DNA from: Ruegeria marina
GTDB taxonomy: Bacteria > Pseudomonadota > Alphaproteobacteria > Rhodobacterales > Rhodobacteraceae
Assembly (NCBI RefSeq): GCF_900101475.1
Contig: NZ_FMZV01000003.1
Location: 310,001 to 374,000 of the forward strand
Reading direction: 5' to 3'
DNA: 64,000 nucleotides
This document shows, piece by piece, positions 45,519 through 55,220 of the stretch (positions are counted from its first letter, which is position 1; every line of letters starts with the position of its first letter). The position numbers were made by a program, and so were the translations under genes. Under the pieces are notes generated by a model that saw only the letters and a list, made by a program, of their open reading frames with translations, ran no database searches and was not told the origin of the DNA.

Positions 45519-46535
45519 TCAGGCACCGCCGGCTGCCTGCCCGAGCGAGAGTTCATTGATCAGCGAAATGTCACCAGGCTGGATGCCGCCCACTCCGTGC
45601 AAGACCGCCACATCCTGACCATCGACGGTAACCCGGATCGCATTCGGATTGTTCGGATCCTGGTTGATTTCTATTGACGGTTCGGCGCCCCCGGGAGTGT
45701 TCCAGACGACCAGCAACTGGTCCACGCCGGTTTCGAAATCCATGATCTCAACCGGAGTTCCGTCTACCACCCAATCACCGGTAATCATCGCATCCGAGCC
45801 GGAACCGCCTGTAATGATATCTCCTGAACCGCCCAGCAACGTGTCATCGCCGTCGCCGCCGTTGAGATAATCGAAACTCTGAGCCATTGGACCCAGTGGC
45901 GAAGCAATCCCCCCTTCGAGGCCCAGAACAAGATCGTCGCCAAAGCTGCCGAACAGGCTGTCCTGCCCGCCGTCCCCTGTCAGGATGTCGTTGCCGTGCC
46001 CGCCATGCAGGGCGTCGTCGCCTTCACCGCCGTCCAGCCTGTCATCGTCCTGCCCGCCGTGCAGGCTGTCATCACCCGCGCCGCCCTGCATCAGGTCATC
46101 CCCGAAATGGCCGAACAAAGTGTCGTCGCCGTCGCCACCCGCCTCACTGTCGTCGCCGTCTTCCCCATGGATCAGGTCGTCGCCTGCGCCACCCTCCATG
46201 GCGTCGCCTCCTGATCCGCCGTGGATGGTGTCATTGCCATCGCCGCCTGAAAGCGTGTCGTTGCCATCATACCCGTTGATCTGGTCCGGCCCGCTACCGC
46301 CAATGATAGGCTCTGCCAGTTCCGTGCCCGGCAAGACGAGGTACTCGGGAGGCGCATCACCAAGCGCGGCTCCGGTATCAATTTCCTGGTTCAATCCGAT
46401 GGATATTATCTCCTGCTCGGTCGCGAGCAGTTGTTCCTCATCGGCTTCGTCATCAAGCTCTTCGTCACCCCCCGTTGTCATCAGGACCACCCCGCCGACA
46501 GCAGCCAGTCCCAGAAGCCCTGCAAGCATCAACAT
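45519..46535 (-). CDS. Membrane-anchored RTX-type calcium-binding repeat protein
   Basis: This 338-aa protein starts with one hydrophobic segment (MLAGLLGLAAVGGVVLM), then an acidic stretch (DEELDDEADEEQ). Residues about 80-245 hold some fifteen RTX nonapeptide-like units (GGxGxDxLx; for example GGDGNDTIHGGSGGDAMEGG) expected to form a calcium beta-roll. The C-terminus ends GQAAGGA rather than in a clear type I secretion signal. ATG 46535 is preferred over 46580, which adds a cysteine-rich tail unlike a signal. Confidence 0.85.
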   Translation of the reverse strand: MLMLAGLLGLAAVGGVVLMTTGGDEELDDEADEEQLLATEQEIISIGLNQEIDTGAALGDAPPEYLVLPGTELAEPIIGGSGPDQINGYDGNDTLSGGDGNDTIHGGSGGDAMEGGAGDDLIHGEDGDDSEAGGDGDDTLFGHFGDDLMQGGAGDDSLHGGQDDDRLDGGEGDDALHGGHGNDILTGDGGQDSLFGSFGDDLVLGLEGGIASPLGPMAQSFDYLNGGDGDDTLLGGSGDIITGGSGSDAMITGDWVVDGTPVEIMDFETGVDQLLVVWNTPGGAEPSIEINQDPNNPNAIRVTVDGQDVAVLHGVGGIQPGDISLINELSLGQAAGGA

Positions 46536-46619
46536 TGGCGAACTCCGAACACACGACACCCTACGGCAGCAGCATCCCATGCAAGCAATGGCCGCGTCAA
46601 ATCGCTTTGAATCAGATGG

Positions 46620-47138
46620 TTAACGGATTTCCCGCTCCCATGGCTCCGGCTGCTGGGCATAGCCGATGTACAGCGGGTGTTTCGGATGTCCTTCCCTGGA
46701 CAACCCGAGATGGAACAGTGGCAGGCCCGTCCCGCGCAGCAGGCGTTCAACCGCCGGACCACGGCCCAGATGGGCACCATGGGTACCCCAGGCCGCGATG
46801 ATCTGATCGGCCCAGTGTGCGCCATCCAGAATGGCACGGTCATTTTCCGGCCCGACCGGTTCATCCGCCGCACGCATCTTGCGCGGGTCGGTATCCCGCC
46901 AGGCAAAGATATTCGTGACCCGGAACGCACCGAAGCCCAGCGTGCGTGCGCGCCGTTCGCATCTCTCGACCGTCGGGTCGTTCTGAACTTCGGTTGCGGT
47001 CGAAGGATTCAACATGACAAAGAGCGCCTTGCGCCCGGCCGGATCCCAGACCCGGGTCAGACTGTAACGGTACCGTTCGCAATCCGAATAGACCGCGGTC
47101 GAGGGCGCATCGCCCTTTGTATGGGTGCGAATGATCAT
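46620..47138 (-). CDS. DUF1643 family protein
   Basis: This 172-aa protein has the DUF1643 motifs YRYSLTRVWD, LFVMLNPSTATEVQNDPTVE and TNIFAWRDTDP, with a final GHPKHPLYI. Function is unknown. ATG 47138 (MIIRTHTKGD) is chosen over one 12 codons upstream. It is a single gene between the RTX protein and the broken LysR gene. Confidence 0.88.
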   Translation of the reverse strand: MIIRTHTKGDAPSTAVYSDCERYRYSLTRVWDPAGRKALFVMLNPSTATEVQNDPTVERCERRARTLGFGAFRVTNIFAWRDTDPRKMRAADEPVGPENDRAILDGAHWADQIIAAWGTHGAHLGRGPAVERLLRGTGLPLFHLGLSREGHPKHPLYIGYAQQPEPWEREIR

Positions 47139-47287
47139 GGCTTGCCGATAACACAATGCGTTCCGGCCTGCCATGGATGCGTCTTAACGGTAAAATGCGT
47201 GGAAGAAAGAATTTCCGCACCAGAAGTCGGCAGTTCATTTAGTCCCGTAAGAAATGCTTAACAAAGGCGGTCAACCTGTCCATCACA

Positions 47288-48224
47288 ATGCTTCGCACAC
47301 TGATCGCGATCCATGAGCACGGAACATTCAGCGTCGCCGGATCTGGGGTTTTCGTGACCCATGCCGCTGTCAGCCAACAGATGAAAACCCTGGAGGCAGA
47401 GTTGGGTGTCCGCCTGTTCGGCCGGACGAAACGTTCCCCGGAACGCACGCCGATCGGGCGCGCCCTAGTCGACAAAGCCCGAACGGCTGTTGCCGCCTAT
47501 GACAATATGGTGACGTCGGTCACCGAAGACGACGGGCTGACAGGCGAACTGGCACTGGGTGCCGTTCCGACATGCCTGACCGGGGCTGATCCCGCTTGCG
47601 GTGTCGAGTCTGAAAACGAAATTCGAAAGGCTCCATGTGCCGGTACAGATCGGCCTGACTCGTCAACTGATATCCGACACGCAACGCGGCGTGATCGATG
47701 CCGCCGTCGTTTCCCGGCCACCGTCGCTACCTGCAGGCATGGAATTCACACTCGTGTCAGAGGAAAAACTGCAATTGCTCGCGGCGCCGGGCGCAATCTC
47801 GGATGATCCGATCCACCTCCTGAAAACCGAATGGTTCATTCGCTTCAACCGGGATGCGGTGGTCAGCGAAGTGATTGAAAACTGGCTTCGGAGCCGGGAT
47901 ATCCAGGTAAGGGAAACCATGGAACTGGAAAGCCTTGAAGCAATATCGAGCATGGCTCCGGCAAATCCTGGCGTCTCTCTGGTTCCCGTACCTTGCGTCG
48001 TTTCTCCGTTTGAGTTGCCGGTCAAACGCCTGTCTTTGGGCGGGGATAGACCAAAACGGGCGCTTGGCATGATCTGGCGCCGGGACAGTTCCAAGAAACG
48101 GGTTCTAGAAAAGGTATTGACCGCATTGCGATTGGCTGTGGACATCGGCGGTTTCACACCCGAAACGCCCGGTTTCAAAGACAGGGCGATCGGGGTTGCG
48201 ACCGACCAGGACGATCCGGCCTGA
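47288..48224 (+). pseudogene. LysR family regulator with a one-base frameshift
   Basis: The HTH part in the first frame (IAIHEHGTFSVAGSGVFVTH, AAVSQQMKTLEAELGVRLFG) runs on to LTGELALGAVPTCLTG. Removing one G from the GGGG run at 47582-47585 gives LIPLAVSSLKTKFERLHVPV and joins the LysR effector domain, which continues in the second frame to the TGA at 48224. The rest looks intact (about 311 residues). It could be a recent pseudogene, a slippery site or a sequencing error. The true start may be upstream of ATG 47288. Confidence 0.82.
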
Positions 48225-48353
48225 TTGCCCCGGCCGGGCGGCCACGGCCATGAACCGGTTCCCGGGAGCTAAGGACGAGTGACGGACCGTCAGACTTGAC
48301 CGGCGCCGCGTGCCCGGCGGAATACTAAAGCCACACAACTGTCCGAGATCGCC

Positions 48354-49976
48354 ATGCGCTCTGCCCCCCTGTCCCAGCTCACCACTCACGATGTATCCAA
48401 CCAACCCGAAGAACGCGGCGATATCGACCTTTGGGCCAGCGATCCGGTGCTGCGCGAAATTGCCGTCCGGGCAGGTGCGAAAGTCGAAACGCTGACCGCC
48501 TATGGCCGCATCATGGGCACGGCCGAGATGCGTCAGGCCGGGCGCGAGGCAAATGCCAACCCGCCGCGGCTAGACACATTCGACCGGGGCGGCCGTCGAT
48601 TGGACGAGGTACGGTTTCATCCCGCCTATCACCAGTTGATGAAAGCGAGCCAGAGTGCCGGCTATTCTGCAATCGCCTGGGAAGGCGCGGCCGGCGGTCA
48701 TGCCACGCATGCCGCGATGGTTTACCTCGCCAGTCAGGTCGAACCCGGCCATTGCTGCCCGTTGACGATGACTTATGCGGCAATCCCGGCCTTGTCCGCC
48801 GATGAAACACTGGCGCGAATGTGGCGACCCAGGCTCATGGCGCGCGCCTATGACCCGGCAACTACCCCCATTGGCGAAAAACGCGCCGCAACGCTGGGCA
48901 TGGCGATGACCGAGAAACAGGGCGGCTCGGATGTGCGCGCCAATACCACCCTTGCCCGCCGCGATGGCGACCACTGGCGTCTGAAGGGACACAAGTGGTT
49001 CTGCTCGGCCCCGATGTCGGACGGGTTCCTGACTTTGGCACAGGCACCGGGCGGGCTGACCTGTTTCCTGCTGCCGCGCTGGCTGGAGGGCGAGCGAAAC
49101 GCGATCCATCTGATGCGCTTGAAGGAGAAGCTGGGCAACAGGGCCAATGCCTCGTCCGAGGTCGAGTTCCACGATGCGCTGGCCTGGCAACTGGGCAACG
49201 AGGGCGACGGGGTGCGCACCATCATCGAGATGGTGCACCATACGCGGCTGGATACCGCAATGGCGCCTGCCGGGCTGATGCGCGCCGCGCTGGCCGAGGC
49301 ACATCACTGGGTCCTGCACCGCAGCACGTTCCAGCGCCGTCTGATCGACCAGCCGCTGATGCGGGCGGTGCTGGCCGATCTGGTGCTGGACTGGGAGGGC
49401 ACGCTGACGGTTGGCCTGCGGGTGGCGCGCGCCTTTGACAGCAGCGATCCCGCCGACCGCGCCTTTGCCCGGATTGGTGTAGCGCTGGCAAAATTTCTCG
49501 CCAACAAGCGCTGTCCGGTGGTTGTGGTCGAAGCGATGGAAGTGCTGGGAGGCATGGGATATGTCGAGGACACCGGCCTGCCGCTGCTCTATCGCGAGGC
49601 CCCGCTGAACGGCATCTGGGAGGGATCGGGCAATGTCATCTGTCTCGACATCCTGCGCAGCCTGGCACGCGACCCCTTGGCCAGGGAAGCGTTGACCATC
49701 GAACTGGAGGCTGCACGCGGGGCGGATCCGAGGTACGACACGGCTTTGGCCGATCATGCGGCGCGTTGGTCCGCGCTGCCGCCCGAAGCAGAAGCACGCT
49801 GGTATGCCGAACGCACGGCGTTGTTGCTCACCGCATCGCTGCTGATCCGGCAGGCCCCGGCCGCAGTGGCGGACATGTATGTGGCGACGAGGCTGGCCGG
49901 GGAAAGCGGCCGTGTCCCCGGCGCCGTCGCCGCCGGCGACGTGGGCGGCGTTCTGACCCGGCTGGGCGAGGGTTGA
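48354..49976 (+). CDS. AidB-like acyl-CoA dehydrogenase
   Basis: This 540-aa flavoprotein matches AidB of the alkylation response in length and order. TLGMAMTEKQGGSDVRANTT near residue 180 is the FAD/acyl motif, EKLGNRANASSEVEF and EAMEVLGGMGYVEDTGLPLL follow, with a C-terminal DNA-binding-like helical part. AidB protects or repairs DNA in E. coli; an acyl-CoA role (isovaleryl-CoA) is possible. It is 129 bases after the broken LysR gene and 68 bases before ttcA. Confidence 0.9.
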   Translation: MRSAPLSQLTTHDVSNQPEERGDIDLWASDPVLREIAVRAGAKVETLTAYGRIMGTAEMRQAGREANANPPRLDTFDRGGRRLDEVRFHPAYHQLMKASQSAGYSAIAWEGAAGGHATHAAMVYLASQVEPGHCCPLTMTYAAIPALSADETLARMWRPRLMARAYDPATTPIGEKRAATLGMAMTEKQGGSDVRANTTLARRDGDHWRLKGHKWFCSAPMSDGFLTLAQAPGGLTCFLLPRWLEGERNAIHLMRLKEKLGNRANASSEVEFHDALAWQLGNEGDGVRTIIEMVHHTRLDTAMAPAGLMRAALAEAHHWVLHRSTFQRRLIDQPLMRAVLADLVLDWEGTLTVGLRVARAFDSSDPADRAFARIGVALAKFLANKRCPVVVVEAMEVLGGMGYVEDTGLPLLYREAPLNGIWEGSGNVICLDILRSLARDPLAREALTIELEAARGADPRYDTALADHAARWSALPPEAEARWYAERTALLLTASLLIRQAPAAVADMYVATRLAGESGRVPGAVAAGDVGGVLTRLGEG

Positions 49977-50044
49977 CCGACGGCGCGGGACGGGATCGGG
50001 CGACTCCCCTTGAGTGGCTTCACCAAAGGCTGTAAGCCCCGCAC

Positions 50045-50914
50045 ATGCTGGACGAGAACGACGACATCCATCCCCTGTTCGCAGGCGCGCCCTCGACGAC
50101 GGAGTTCAAGAAACTCCGCAAACGTATCGTGCGACAGGCGCGCGAGGCGATCGAGCAATATGGCATGGTCGAACGCGGCGCCCGATGGCTGGTGTGCCTG
50201 TCGGGAGGCAAGGACAGCTATACCCTGCTTGCGGTCCTTTACGAGCTGAAATGGCGCGGACTGCTTCCGGTCGACCTGCTTGCCTGCAATCTGGACCAGG
50301 GGCAACCGGGGTTTCCCGCCACCGTTCTGCCAGAGTTTCTGGAACGCATGGGAGTGCCGCACCGTATCGAGTACCAGGACACCTATTCCGTTGTCGTCGA
50401 CAAGGTGCCGCAAGGCCGGACCTACTGCGCGCTCTGCTCTCGGCTGCGGCGTGGCAACCTGTACCGTATCGCCCGCGAAGAGGGCTGTTCCGCCGTGGTG
50501 CTGGGCCATCACCGCGACGACATCCTGGAAACCTTCTTCATGAATCTGTTCCACGGCGGTCGACTGGCCACCATGCCGCCCAAGCTGGTGAACGAAGAAG
50601 GCGATCTGTTCGTCTATCGCCCGTTGGCGCATGTAGCCGAGGCCGATTGCGAAAAATTTGCCAACTCAATGAACTATCCCATCATCCCCTGCGATCTCTG
50701 CGGCAGCCAGGACGGGTTGCAGCGCCAGCAGGTCAAGGCCATTTTGGACGGATGGGAGAAGAACAGACCCGGGCGCCGGCAGGTCATGTTCCGTGCCCTC
50801 ATGAACGCGCGGCCTTCGCATCTGCTCGACCCGAAACTCTTTGACTTTCAGAGTCTGCAACTGGATCCCGGGCAGAAATCCGAAAATTTTGGCGATATTC
50901 CACGGCTACGTTAA
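50045..50914 (+). CDS. ttcA: tRNA 2-thiocytidine(32) synthetase
   Basis: This 289-aa enzyme thiolates C32 of certain tRNAs, including tRNA-Arg(CCU) in known systems. The PP-loop [10 protein letters not shown] lies near residue 55. [10 protein letters not shown] and CDLCGSQ give the cysteines that hold the iron-sulfur cluster. ATG 50045 begins [10 protein letters not shown]. The family identification is firm; the precise tRNA targets here are not visible. Confidence 0.96.
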   Translation: MLDENDDIHPLFAGAPSTTEFKKLRKRIVRQAREAIEQYGMVERGARWLVCLSGGKDSYTLLAVLYELKWRGLLPVDLLACNLDQGQPGFPATVLPEFLERMGVPHRIEYQDTYSVVVDKVPQGRTYCALCSRLRRGNLYRIAREEGCSAVVLGHHRDDILETFFMNLFHGGRLATMPPKLVNEEGDLFVYRPLAHVAEADCEKFANSMNYPIIPCDLCGSQDGLQRQQVKAILDGWEKNRPGRRQVMFRALMNARPSHLLDPKLFDFQSLQLDPGQKSENFGDIPRLR

Positions 50915-50986
50915 CGTCTGACTCAGACAGGTTGCCTAGGGTCCGACAAGGCGCGCGTCGCGTCACGTGAACTGCCGGTGGACCCA

Positions 50987-52528
50987 ATGCTGACAAAGCC
51001 GTACCTGACCCAGATCCGAAACGAGATCGTGCCGATCCTGACCGGCCCGCCGATACTCGCCTTTTTGCCTGCGATCTCGCTGGGGGCCTATTGGTTAGGT
51101 GGTGAAATCGCACTGCTTCTGACAGCTCTTGGCCTGCCTTTGCTGTTCGCCTTTGCCGGGGCTTTCGGGAAATGGCCGGGAAAGGCGTCCGCGACGCGCA
51201 TCAATCGATCGGGCCTGGTTCCACCCGAGATGTTTGACACGGCAGTCCGGCATGTTTTTCGCACCACGACAGAGACAGGGCGGAAGTCGGCCTGCTTCGT
51301 CGTTGATCTGGACGATTTTGACGAGTTGATCGACCAGCATGGCAGGGCGGCTGGCGATCTTGTTTCGCAACGGTGCGGAGAACGTATCTCAGCGGCCTTG
51401 CGCGACAATGACGTGGTCGCACAACTGAGCGAGCAGAGCTTTGCGGTCTGCCTGTCCGCCGTTTCGCATCTGGATCTGGAACTTTGCATGCAATTGGCCG
51501 GGCGCATGCAATCCGCTGTCGAGGAGCCGATCTCGCTGAATGGCGTTGCCGTCTACGTGTCCTGTTCGATCGGCTTCTGCCAGAGCAATCGCGCACCGGG
51601 GCACGGTGCAACCGATTGGCTGGAAGCTGCCAGAACCGCGCTCGGTTTCGCCCAACAGGCCGGCCCTTCGGCGATTCGCGCCTACACGAACGACATGCTG
51701 TTCAGCTCCGGCGGTGAACCCGACTTGCGGGACGAAATCGCACAGGCCCTGGAGAAGGGACAGATCCAGCCCTGGTATCAACCCCAGATTTCGACAGACA
51801 CAGGCAATGTGACCGGTTTCGAAGCATTGGCCCGCTGGGTCCATCCAACCCGTGGCGTACTTGCACCCAATGTCTTTCTGCCGCTCGTCGAGCAGGCCGG
51901 TTTGATGGAACGACTGGGTCAGGTCATGCTTTACAACGCACTGACGGCACTCAAGGCCTGGGACAGTGCAGGGGTCGACGTACCGCGCGTGGGCGTCAAC
52001 TTTGCGTCGGATGAATTGCACAATCCGGGCCTGGTCGAGCGGATACGATGGGAACTGGACCGTTTCAACCTGACACCGGACCGGTTGACGGTGGAAATCC
52101 TTGAAACGGTGTTTTCAAATTCGCCGGACGATGTGGTGGCCCGTAACATCGCAGGTCTGTGCAAGCTGGGCTGCCGCATAGATCTGGACGACTTCGGCAC
52201 TGGCCATGCCTCCATCGCCTCGATCCGCCGCTTCGACATAACACGCATCAAGATCGACAGATCCTTCGTGATGAAGGCGGATCGCGACCCCGAGCAGCAA
52301 CGCATGGTCGCAGCCATCCTGACCATGGCTGAACGTCTGGGTCTCGAAACTTTGGCCGAGGGAGTGGAAACCGTCGGTGAACATGCGGTGCTGGCGCAAC
52401 TGGGTTGCGATCATGTGCAAGGGCACGGAATTGGCAAGCCGATGCCTTTTGACCAGACGCTGGACTGGATCGCCCAGCACCGTGCCAAATTGCAGGAGGC
52501 ACCGCGGATTGGCCGGCAAACCAGATGA
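50987..52528 (+). CDS. Membrane EAL-domain phosphodiesterase with degenerate GGDEF
   Basis: This protein of about 513 residues has two N-terminal membrane helices, a GGDEF-type domain whose signature is replaced by LSEQSFAV, and an intact EAL domain (FEALARWVHP, VNFASDEL, VEILETVFS, DDFGTGHAS, KIDRSFV, LAEGVET). It should break down cyclic di-GMP and not make it. I use ATG 50987, which has GGTGGA five bases upstream; GTG 50978 in frame is an alternative. No visible operon partner. Confidence 0.9.
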   Translation: MLTKPYLTQIRNEIVPILTGPPILAFLPAISLGAYWLGGEIALLLTALGLPLLFAFAGAFGKWPGKASATRINRSGLVPPEMFDTAVRHVFRTTTETGRKSACFVVDLDDFDELIDQHGRAAGDLVSQRCGERISAALRDNDVVAQLSEQSFAVCLSAVSHLDLELCMQLAGRMQSAVEEPISLNGVAVYVSCSIGFCQSNRAPGHGATDWLEAARTALGFAQQAGPSAIRAYTNDMLFSSGGEPDLRDEIAQALEKGQIQPWYQPQISTDTGNVTGFEALARWVHPTRGVLAPNVFLPLVEQAGLMERLGQVMLYNALTALKAWDSAGVDVPRVGVNFASDELHNPGLVERIRWELDRFNLTPDRLTVEILETVFSNSPDDVVARNIAGLCKLGCRIDLDDFGTGHASIASIRRFDITRIKIDRSFVMKADRDPEQQRMVAAILTMAERLGLETLAEGVETVGEHAVLAQLGCDHVQGHGIGKPMPFDQTLDWIAQHRAKLQEAPRIGRQTR

Positions 52529-52653
52529 AGTCATTTGAATCTTGCCAGCCCCGGTCATTTGAAACCGACAAAAAGGGCGATTCCGCTTGACCTTTGTGCC
52601 ATCACTCTGTTGAACCCTGCGTGGTCTTTCACTGCACAAGGTGGCTGTCCCCG

Positions 52654-54486
52654 ATGGACGATCAGAACAAGAATCTCATCCTCGCAACAGCGCTCAGCTT
52701 TCTGGTGATCCTGGTGTGGTTCATCCTGTTCCCGCCGCCCGAACAAAGCAATGCACCGCAGGACACGGCGATTACCACGTCACAGGGGACGGGCATTCAG
52801 GCTCCCGATGCGGCGGCGCCGGCTGCCGCCGCTGGTGATGCCGCCGCGGCTGCGGCCGACGCCACCGTGAAAGCCGATGCTCCGCGCGTCGCCATCGACA
52901 CCCCGCGGCTGTCCGGCAGCATGTCCCTGCTTGGCGGGCGCATAGACGAACTGTCTCTCAAGGATTACCGCGTATCGCTGGACGATGACGCCGAGATTGT
53001 CGAGCTTCTTGCCCCGACCGGCTCGCCGTCTGCCTATTACGCGCTTTACGGATGGGCACCGGGATCCGGCCTTTCCGCAACCGATGTCCCAGGGCCGTTG
53101 ACCGAGTGGACCGTGACCGAGGGTGAAACCCTGGGTGTCGGCACGCCGGTCACTCTCAGCTGGAGCAATGAAAACGGTCTGACCTTCCGCAACACGATCG
53201 CCGTCGACGAAGATTTCATGTTCACGGTCACCCAATCGGTCGAGAATACCACAACCGCGCCGATCAGCGCCGCGCCCTACGGGATTCTTGCCCGCCACGG
53301 AATCGGCGAAGATGCAGACCTGCCCGGGCTGAAGAACTTCTTCATCCTGCACGAAGGCGTCGTGGCGATGAACGACGGCACGCTTTCCGAAATCAAGTAC
53401 AAGGATGTGCGCAAGTTCGACATCGACCCCGGCGAAGGCGCGCAGGCCGAAGTTTTCCAGAACAAGTCCGAAGGCTGGATCGGTTTTACCGACCACTATT
53501 GGATGACCACTCTGATCCCCGACGCAGGCTCTCCCTTCAGGTCGGCCGCCAAATATGATGACCGCCGCAAGATTTATCAGGCGGAAACGGTTCTGCCGAC
53601 GATGACGGTCGCGCCTGGCGAAACCGCCCAGGTCAGCACCCGCCTCTTCGCTGGCGCCAAGGAGTGGGAAACCATCCGGGCCTATCAGAACAACGGTGTC
53701 CAGAAATACATCGACAGCATCGACTGGGGCTGGTTCTTCTTCCTGACCAAGCCGATTTTCTGGCTGCTGCATCAGTTGCACGGTCTGATCGGCAATATGG
53801 GATGGGCGATCATCGGCCTGACGTTGATCATCAAGGCGATCGTCTTCCCGCTGGCGCTGAAGTCCTATGTCTCGATGGCGAAGATGAAAGAGCTTCAGCC
53901 GCAGATGGAGGCACTGAAAGAAGCCGCCGGAGATGATCGTCAAAAGCTCCAACAGGGCATGATGGAGCTTTACAAGAAGGAAAAGGTCAACCCGGCGGCG
54001 GGCTGCTTGCCCATCCTTCTGCAGATTCCGATCTTCTTCTCGCTCTACAAGGTGATCTTTGTCACGATCGAATTGCGCCATGCGCCCTGGTTCGGACCGT
54101 TTCAGGACCTCAGCATGCCGGATCCGACTTCGATCATGAACCTGTTCGGCCTCATGCCCTGGTCCGGGCCCGAGGCGGGTTCGCTGGCCGCGACCATCCT
54201 GATCGGGATACTGCCGCTGCTGTTGGGCATATCCATGTGGCTGCAACAGAAACTGAACCCGGCGCCCACCGATCCGACCCAGGCGATGATCTTTGCCTGG
54301 ATGCCTTGGGTGTTCATGTTCATGCTGGGCAGCTTTGCCAGCGGCCTCGTGGTGTACTGGATCGCCAACAACACGATCACCTTTACCCAGCAGTACATCA
54401 TCATGCGCAGCCACGGGTACAAGCCGGACGTGTTCGGCAACATCAAGTCGGGCTTCAAGCGCACGCCAAAGGACGAAAAGAAATGA
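52654..54486 (+). CDS. yidC: Membrane protein insertase YidC
   Basis: This 610-aa protein has the proteobacterial YidC plan: one N-terminal helix (NLILATALSFLVILVWFILF), an Ala-rich linker, a large periplasmic domain (about residues 85-340) and five C-terminal helices with the core arginine region (IIKAIVFPLALKSYVSMAKM; NPAAGCLPILLQIPIFFSLY). It inserts membrane proteins alone or with Sec. ATG 52654 follows AAGGTGG. It overlaps the MOSC gene by 4 bases. Confidence 0.97.
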   Translation: MDDQNKNLILATALSFLVILVWFILFPPPEQSNAPQDTAITTSQGTGIQAPDAAAPAAAAGDAAAAAADATVKADAPRVAIDTPRLSGSMSLLGGRIDELSLKDYRVSLDDDAEIVELLAPTGSPSAYYALYGWAPGSGLSATDVPGPLTEWTVTEGETLGVGTPVTLSWSNENGLTFRNTIAVDEDFMFTVTQSVENTTTAPISAAPYGILARHGIGEDADLPGLKNFFILHEGVVAMNDGTLSEIKYKDVRKFDIDPGEGAQAEVFQNKSEGWIGFTDHYWMTTLIPDAGSPFRSAAKYDDRRKIYQAETVLPTMTVAPGETAQVSTRLFAGAKEWETIRAYQNNGVQKYIDSIDWGWFFFLTKPIFWLLHQLHGLIGNMGWAIIGLTLIIKAIVFPLALKSYVSMAKMKELQPQMEALKEAAGDDRQKLQQGMMELYKKEKVNPAAGCLPILLQIPIFFSLYKVIFVTIELRHAPWFGPFQDLSMPDPTSIMNLFGLMPWSGPEAGSLAATILIGILPLLLGISMWLQQKLNPAPTDPTQAMIFAWMPWVFMFMLGSFASGLVVYWIANNTITFTQQYIIMRSHGYKPDVFGNIKSGFKRTPKDEKK

Positions 54487-55220
54487 CCGGAAAGGTCACC
54501 GGGCTCTGGCGGCATCCGATCAAGAGCCATGGACGCGAGGCGCTGGAAAGCGTCAGTTTGAACCCCGGGCAGACCATGCCCGGGGATCGCATTTGGGCAG
54601 TCGCGCATGAAGAGTCGCGCGCCGACGGCTCGGCCTGGGCGCCGTGCCAGAATTTCACACTGGTCTCAAAGGTTCCGGCCCTGATGGCGATGAGCGCGCG
54701 ACTGCGCGGTGACGACGTGACATTGAGCCATCCTGACAGGCCCGACCTGACCTTTGCCCCAGACCGGGAAGGGGCGCTGTTTCTGGACTGGGTCATGCCA
54801 CTGATGCCGGAAAACCGCGCACAATCAGCCCGTATCGTCCGGGTTCCGGGCCGCGGCATGACCGACAGCGATTTTCCCTCGATCACATTGTGCAACATGG
54901 CGTCTCACCGCGCCGTGGAGCAGAAGATGGGCCGCAGCCTGTCGCCGCTGCGCTGGCGCAGCAACATCTGGTTCGACGGCCTGCCGGTCTGGGAGGAGTT
55001 CGACTGGATCGGCCGCGAAGTGCGGGTGGGAGAAGTCGTGTTTGCCGTGCGCGAACGCACCGAGCGGTGCATGTCCGTCAACACCAATCCCGAAACGGGG
55101 ATCCGCGATGCCGAAACTCTGGGCACGCTCGAAACCTGGGGGCATCGCGATTTCAGCGTCCGGGCCGAGGTGCTGCGAGGCGGCGATATCCGCATCGGTG
55201 ACGAGGTACGCCCGCTATGA
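54483..55220 (+). CDS. MOSC domain protein
   Basis: This 245-aa protein belongs to the MOSC family of molybdenum-cofactor-related sulfur carriers. VTGLWRHPIKSHGREALESV is the N-terminal beta-barrel part and ERCMSVNTNPETG near residue 195 contains the conserved cysteine. Both ends overlap neighbours (ATGA with yidC and with engB), so the three genes are translated as one coupled unit. Confidence 0.92.
   Translation: MTGKVTGLWRHPIKSHGREALESVSLNPGQTMPGDRIWAVAHEESRADGSAWAPCQNFTLVSKVPALMAMSARLRGDDVTLSHPDRPDLTFAPDREGALFLDWVMPLMPENRAQSARIVRVPGRGMTDSDFPSITLCNMASHRAVEQKMGRSLSPLRWRSNIWFDGLPVWEEFDWIGREVRVGEVVFAVRERTERCMSVNTNPETGIRDAETLGTLETWGHRDFSVRAEVLRGGDIRIGDEVRPL

Noticed and set aside
45985-46623. 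A 212-codon Ser/Pro-rich plus-strand frame
   Set aside because: It is the reverse reading of the RTX repeats and its repetitiveness comes from them.
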